Below, in pieces: positions 6,399 to 9,542 of a stretch of 9,542 nucleotides of DNA. Origin of the DNA: JBBSEZ01 sp038239195 (lineage in GTDB: Bacteria > Planctomycetota > Planctomycetia > Gemmatales > Gemmataceae). How positions within the stretch are numbered: the stretch's first letter is position 1; each line of letters opens with the position of its first letter. The translations under genes and the position numbers were made by a program. The notes below the pieces were generated by a model that was not told where the DNA came from, did no database searches, and was given only the letters and a program-made list of their open reading frames with translations. Where the stretch lies: positions 1-9,542 of the forward strand of contig JBBSEZ010000387.1 of NCBI GenBank assembly GCA_038239195.1. The letters run 5' to 3'.

Positions 6399-7889
6399 AT
6401 GCACCACCGTCCGACCTTCGAGGAGTTCGCCGAGCTCGCCCGGAACGCCAGCGTGGTGCCGGTGTACCGCCAGCTCATCGGCGATACCCTGACGCCCGTC
6501 AGCGCCTTCTGCAAGATCCAGGAGGGCGACTGGGCCTTCCTCTTCGAGAGCGTCGTTGGGGGGGAGCGGCTGGGCCGCTACAGCTTCCTCGGCGCCGGCC
6601 CGTTCCTGCGCTTCCAGGCCTTCGGCAAGCGCGTGCAGGTCCACGAGAACGGGGAGGCCAGGGCCCGCGAGTGGGATTGCCCCGACCCCCTCGGGCTGCT
6701 CGAGGAGTTGCTGGCGCGCTACCGGGCGCCGTCGGTCCCCGGCCTGCCGCGCTTTTGCGGCGGGGCGGTCGGCTACGCGGGCTACGACGCCGTGCGCTAC
6801 GTCGAGCACCTGCCGAGCCCCCCGCCCGACGACCGCGGCCTGCCCGACCTGAGCTTCGCCTTTTACGACCGCATGGTGATCTTCGACCACATCACCAAGA
6901 CGATCGCGGCGGTGGTCCACGCCCACGTGGGCCCCGAAGATTTGCAAGCGAGCTACCGCAAGGCGTGCGAGCGCGTCGATCGCCTCGTCGAGCGCCTCCA
7001 CCAGGGGGTCGCCGACCTGCAACTGACGGACATTGCCCCCCTCGGGGAGGCGCACGTGCCGTACGTGTCCAACTTCGAGCCGGCGGCCTTCGAGGCGGCG
7101 GTGCTCAAGTGCAAGGAGTACATCAAGGCGGGCGACGTTTTCCAGGTGGTACTGAGCCAGCGACTGCGCACCGAGACGCGGGCCAGGCCCTTCGACGTCT
7201 ACCGAACGCTGCGCGTCGTCAACCCCAGCCCCTTCCTCTTCTACCTCAAAGCAGGCCCGGTTTGCCTGGTGGGCAGCTCCCCCGAGATCCTGGCGCGCGT
7301 CGAGGGCGACAAGCTGACCATTCGGCCCCTGGCCGGGACGCGCCGCCGCGGCAAGACCGAGGAGGAGGACGACCGCCTCGCCGCCGAGCTGCTCGCCGAC
7401 CCCAAGGAGCGCGCCGAGCACATCATGCTGGTGGACCTGGGGCGGAACGACGTCGGCCGGGTGGCGAGATATGGGAGCGTCCAGCTCAGCGACGTGCTGA
7501 CGGTGGAGCGCTACAGTCACGTCATGCACCTGTGCAGCACGGTGACGGGCCGGCTCCAGCCTGGCAAGACGGCGTTCGACGCGCTGCGCTCGTGCTTGCC
7601 GGCCGGGACGCTGAGCGGGGCCCCGAAGGTGCGGGCGATGGAGATCATCGACGAGCTCGAGCCGTACCGGCGCGGGCCCTACGGCGGGGCCATCGGCTAC
7701 GTGGACTTCAGCGGGAACATGGACACCTGCATCGCCCTGCGCACGCTGGTGCTCATCGGGCAGACGGCCTACCTCCAGGCGGGCGCCGGGATCGTCGCCG
7801 ACAGCGACCCCGCCAGCGAGCGGGAGGAGACGATGAACAAGGCACGCGGTTTGTTGCGCGCCCTGGAGATGGCCGAGAAGCAACTCTGA
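6399..7889 (+). CDS. trpE: Anthranilate synthase component I (TrpE)
   Basis: The protein has 496 residues, the usual length for TrpE. It converts chorismate, with ammonia delivered by TrpG, to anthranilate, the first committed step of tryptophan synthesis in the cytoplasm. The N-terminal domain carries 'PVSAFCKI' (33-40) and 'FLFESVVGGERLGRYSF' (47-63), the place of the LLES tryptophan-binding motif; NPSPF at 275-279 is the second feedback element. The chorismate-binding half shows AGDVFQVVLSQR (244-255), VGSSPEIL (291-298), IRPLAGTRRRG (308-318), DLGRNDVGRVA (346-356), HVMHLCSTV (374-382), TLSGAPKVRAMEIID (404-418), GPYGGAIGY (426-434) and AGAGIVADSD (461-470). No key motif is missing. There is no trpG, trpD or trpC beside it. 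The start ATG has only a weak GAGAG upstream. No tryptophan-rich leader peptide was seen in the 110 bases before it. Confidence 0.97.
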   Translation: MHHRPTFEEFAELARNASVVPVYRQLIGDTLTPVSAFCKIQEGDWAFLFESVVGGERLGRYSFLGAGPFLRFQAFGKRVQVHENGEARAREWDCPDPLGLLEELLARYRAPSVPGLPRFCGGAVGYAGYDAVRYVEHLPSPPPDDRGLPDLSFAFYDRMVIFDHITKTIAAVVHAHVGPEDLQASYRKACERVDRLVERLHQGVADLQLTDIAPLGEAHVPYVSNFEPAAFEAAVLKCKEYIKAGDVFQVVLSQRLRTETRARPFDVYRTLRVVNPSPFLFYLKAGPVCLVGSSPEILARVEGDKLTIRPLAGTRRRGKTEEEDDRLAAELLADPKERAEHIMLVDLGRNDVGRVARYGSVQLSDVLTVERYSHVMHLCSTVTGRLQPGKTAFDALRSCLPAGTLSGAPKVRAMEIIDELEPYRRGPYGGAIGYVDFSGNMDTCIALRTLVLIGQTAYLQAGAGIVADSDPASEREETMNKARGLLRALEMAEKQL

Positions 7890-7906
7890 TTGGCACGATG
7901 GTTGCA
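7890..7906 (+). promoter_or_regulatory. Sigma-54 (RpoN) -24/-12 promoter for the SFPASDPPS mini-gene
   Basis: The sequence reads T-TGGCACG-ATGG-TTGCA, the full RpoN consensus (YTGGCACG, four bases, TTGCW), with GG and GC exactly ten bases apart. It begins at the base after the trpE stop codon. The transcript start would be near 7917, giving a leader of about 53 bases to the ATG at 7970. Sigma-54 promoters need an activating ATPase bound upstream; such sites would have to lie inside trpE and were not identified. Confidence 0.8.
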
Positions 7907-7954
7907 CCTTTAGAAGCCCCTGAGTCGTTTGGGCATTGCCCCTTGTATCGCTCT

Positions 7955-7962
7955 GGGAGGAA
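7955..7962 (+). promoter_or_regulatory. Strong Shine-Dalgarno of the SFPASDPPS mini-gene
   Basis: GGGAGGAA lies seven bases before the ATG at 7970. It is among the strongest ribosome binding sites in the window and fixes the start of this short gene, which could otherwise be dismissed as noise. Confidence 0.85.
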
Positions 7963-7969
7963 CGCACCA

Positions 7970-8149
7970 ATGGCGAACCAGGCCCCTCCTGCGGTTATGG
8001 ATCCCAAGCCCCTGCCGGCGCCCATGCCCGAGACCGACAGCGAACAGCTCGACGACATGCTGGAAGACTCGTTCCCGGCGAGCGACCCCCCGTCGTTCAC
8101 GCCGGTGAACTCGGTGGGCCCGCCGGCCTGTCCGCCCGTCTGCCCGTGA
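7970..8149 (+). CDS. 59-residue protein with the SFPASDPPS motif
   Basis: The protein is acidic and proline-rich, with no signal peptide and no membrane segment. The core is 'QLDDMLEDSFPASDPPSF' at 26-43: a short amphipathic helix followed by the S-F-P-A-S-D-P-P signature. From memory this signature recurs in many short uncharacterised bacterial proteins, often as 'E(S/T)FPASDP'; I know no Pfam name or function for it. The N-terminal part is Pro/Ala-rich, and the C-terminus has two cysteines (54 and 58) in a PPACPPVCP tail. Three signals support it as real: the sigma-54 promoter, the strong SD and the hairpin right after the stop. It lies 80 bp after trpE but has its own promoter, so it is probably a separate regulated unit. 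Confidence 0.85.
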   Translation: MANQAPPAVMDPKPLPAPMPETDSEQLDDMLEDSFPASDPPSFTPVNSVGPPACPPVCP

Positions 8150-8152
8150 CGC

Positions 8153-8206
8153 AACGCCACACCGCAAGCGGTAGCTTTTCAGGGTCGCCGCTTGCGCTGT
8201 GGCGTT
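8153..8206. terminator. 19-bp hairpin shared by the convergent mini-gene and Bax1 gene
   Basis: AACGCCACACCGCAAGCGG (8153-8171) pairs with CCGCTTGCGCTGTGGCGTT (8188-8206), with a single C-C mismatch (8162/8197) and a 16-base loop. It starts three bases after the mini-gene stop. The stop codon of the minus-strand nuclease gene (8181-8179) sits in the loop, so the right arm encodes the last residues of that protein. The bases after the hairpin are only moderately T-rich on the plus strand (TCGCTTACTTT) and not T-rich on the minus strand, so termination is more likely for the mini-gene, or the hairpin may protect 3' ends. Confidence 0.8.
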
Positions 8207-9417
8207 TCGCTTACTTTGAGCAACTCGTTTCCCAGTCGCGCGATCTCGTCGGGCAGCGGCATGTTGCGGAACCGATGGACGCCGGCCGGCAACTCTTCCA
8301 ACCCGCCTTCTTCGATGTGCAACTGGTCGGACACGGCGAGGAGGAACGGCTCCTTGACGTGCCGGCGCAGGTGCTGCAAGTGTTTCTCCGCATGAGATCG
8401 GCGCCAGAAGCCGAGCACTTCGAGGAGCACCACCTGGCCGCTGGCCTTGTGGACCAACCGGAACTCCGGCACCCAGAAGTTATTGCCGAGCGGATAGATC
8501 TCCGTCTCCTCGACGAGCTCCCAGTCGTCGATGCGCTTTTTGAATAGCTCGGCGAACATGCGCAGCTCGGGCGGGACGTAGACGCCCGTGTCGGCGTAGT
8601 GGGACACCAGGCCATCGCCGGACTTCAGGAGGAAGACCTTGGGCTTGCGCTGGGTGCCCCAGCGCAACTCGGCGCGGAGCTCGAAGTCGCGGCACAGGAG
8701 GATGGCCGGGAGGAAGATGGCGAGCTGGAGCCCATACTTTTGCGTGGCGGAGAACAGGCTCAGGGGCCCGTCGAGGTGCAACTGATAGGTGTCCGCCCCG
8801 ACGCGCTCCATTTCGCAGAGGAGGCGATGGAACTTGAGCCGGCGGAGCAGTTGCCGGTAGCGCTGCGGCGGCTCGTTGCGGATGGTCACGTGAACGCGCG
8901 TGGCCCGCAGCAAGATCGACTGGGCCAGGGAGACGTTGTAGCGCTGCAAGAGCCTTTCCACGGTCAGGTCGGCGAACTTGATGAGGCGCTGCTCGCTTTT
9001 GAGGTCGGCGAACAGGCCCTGATCGACCGCCTCGGGCGCCAGGGACAGTTCGGCGGCGACGGCGCGTAGCACGGCCTCGCGGTCGAAGGGGGCGAGGGAG
9101 TTGGCCTGGCGCTGTTCGGCGGCGGTACGGAAGACGGCAGCGCGGAGTTGCTCGGAGGGATGGCCGGAGACGACCTCGAACTCGCAGCGGTCTTCGAGCA
9201 GCTTGGCGAGGCCAAGGTGGACGAGCTGGCTGGGGTCGTCGCCGATCGCTTCCTTGAGGTCGTCCTCGAGCTCGCCGCGCGTTTGACCGTCCTGATTGCG
9301 GTAGAGCTCGAGGAGTTGCTCGGCGACGAGGCGCCAGTTCTCGTCCTCGACGTCGAGGTAGTAGGGGACGATGCGGTCGCGGGCGTAGCGGACGCGGACC
9401 ATTTTGCCGGTGAGCAT
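8179..9417 (-). CDS. Bax1/DUF790 family nuclease
   Basis: The protein has 412 residues and matches the DUF790 family (Bax1, 'binds archaeal XPB'). In archaea Bax1 is a nuclease that partners the XPB helicase in nucleotide excision repair; a cytoplasmic DNA-repair role here is inferred from the family. The N-terminus MLTGKMVRVRYARDRIVPYY is the family's usual opening. A central helical region (about 150-245) includes GPLSLFSATQKYGLQLA at 217-233. The C-terminal nuclease part shows NNFWVPEFRLVHKASG (312-327) followed by VLLEVLGFWRRSHAEKHL (330-347), the place of the PD-(D/E)xK-like active site. E333 and K345 are candidate catalytic residues. Position 318 is Glu where I expect the Asp of 'PDF', a conservative change. 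The frame is closed by a stop 12 bases before the ATG at 9417, with AGGG upstream. The last codons overlap the shared hairpin. Confidence 0.88.
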   Translation of the reverse strand: MLTGKMVRVRYARDRIVPYYLDVEDENWRLVAEQLLELYRNQDGQTRGELEDDLKEAIGDDPSQLVHLGLAKLLEDRCEFEVVSGHPSEQLRAAVFRTAAEQRQANSLAPFDREAVLRAVAAELSLAPEAVDQGLFADLKSEQRLIKFADLTVERLLQRYNVSLAQSILLRATRVHVTIRNEPPQRYRQLLRRLKFHRLLCEMERVGADTYQLHLDGPLSLFSATQKYGLQLAIFLPAILLCRDFELRAELRWGTQRKPKVFLLKSGDGLVSHYADTGVYVPPELRMFAELFKKRIDDWELVEETEIYPLGNNFWVPEFRLVHKASGQVVLLEVLGFWRRSHAEKHLQHLRRHVKEPFLLAVSDQLHIEEGGLEELPAGVHRFRNMPLPDEIARLGNELLKVSETPQRKRRP

Positions 9418-9429
9418 AGGACGGCCCTG

Positions 9430-9542
9430 TCAGTAGGCGTTCGTGTCGCCAGTCCGCCGCCTGTGTGGCAGCCCGGCCCCGCCCGCCGCGCCCGCGACAA
9501 CCACAGCACTGGCGGCGGCGAGCCCCCGGCGGGCCCGCCCCC
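9430..9542 (-). CDS. Possible 3' end of an upstream gene (partial)
   Basis: On the minus strand one frame is open from the window edge to a TGA at 9432-9430, 12 bases before the Bax1 start. It reads as an Ala/Gly/Val-rich stretch ending PHRRRTGDTNAY. The only support is position: Bax1 genes commonly follow an XPB-type helicase gene at short spacing. In such GC-rich DNA 37 open codons are not evidence by themselves, and no helicase motif is visible. The region could equally be intergenic. Confidence 0.3.
   Translation of the reverse strand, partial: GRARRGLAAASAVVVAGAAGGAGLPHRRRTGDTNAY

Noticed and set aside
6288..7970. A 560-codon minus-strand frame antisense to trpE
   Set aside because: trpE shows all family motifs along its full length. 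The antisense frame has no recognisable motif and follows from codon bias in the real gene.
1..9542. CRISPR array, tRNA/rRNA gene, insertion sequence or integrase
   Set aside because: No regularly spaced repeats, no cloverleaf-like or rRNA-like sequence, and no transposase or integrase motifs were seen on either strand.
9430..9542. XPB helicase C-terminus upstream of Bax1
   Set aside because: Only position supports it. The 37 codons in view show no helicase motif, so the function is not assigned; it is kept only as a low-confidence partial frame.

Overview
The window is GC-rich and gene-dense. It looks like a chromosomal segment of a planctomycete, most likely Gemmataceae-like. That is an inference from gene content: a secreted protein with the 'SSGVGYFQREG' signature (DUF4139/MuiA-like), a DUF58 membrane operon with small membrane partners, a bacterial Bax1/DUF790 nuclease and a Lys/Glu/Asp-rich secreted protein. 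There is no sign of phage, an IS element, CRISPR, tRNA or rRNA.

Layout. Positions 1-1073 carry two minus-strand genes: a secreted DUF4139-like protein that runs off the left edge (408 down to 1), and upstream of it a stand-alone double Clp-N domain protein (1073-534). Positions 1074-1544 are a 471-bp divergent intergenic region. It is dominated by a long imperfect inverted repeat (arms 1226-1270 and 1370-1416) and also has a sigma-54-like site on the minus strand. Positions 1545-5792 hold a plus-strand run: a secreted charged protein of unknown function, a DUF58 protein with a vWA MIDAS motif, and two membrane proteins joined by 1- to 4-base overlaps. A convergent zinc-ribbon membrane protein follows (6243-5812), then trpE (6399-7889).

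At the right end, a near-perfect -24/-12 (sigma-54) promoter begins at the base after the trpE stop codon. It drives a 59-residue protein with a 'SFPASDPPS' motif and a textbook Shine-Dalgarno. That mini-gene converges on a Bax1/DUF790 nuclease (9417-8179). The two 3' ends share a 19-bp hairpin whose loop contains the nuclease stop codon. The last 113 bases may be the end of the upstream partner gene, where XPB-type helicases often lie, but this cannot be proved from the window.

How the genes may work together. The DUF58 protein and its two partners probably form a membrane complex of the MoxR/DUF58 kind, although no MoxR ATPase or transglutaminase is in view. TrpE makes anthranilate from chorismate and has no amidotransferase subunit next to it. 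Bax1 is expected to act with an XPB helicase in DNA repair. The most unusual item is the sigma-54-driven mini-gene at 7890-8206, a compact self-contained unit of promoter, RBS, ORF and terminator.
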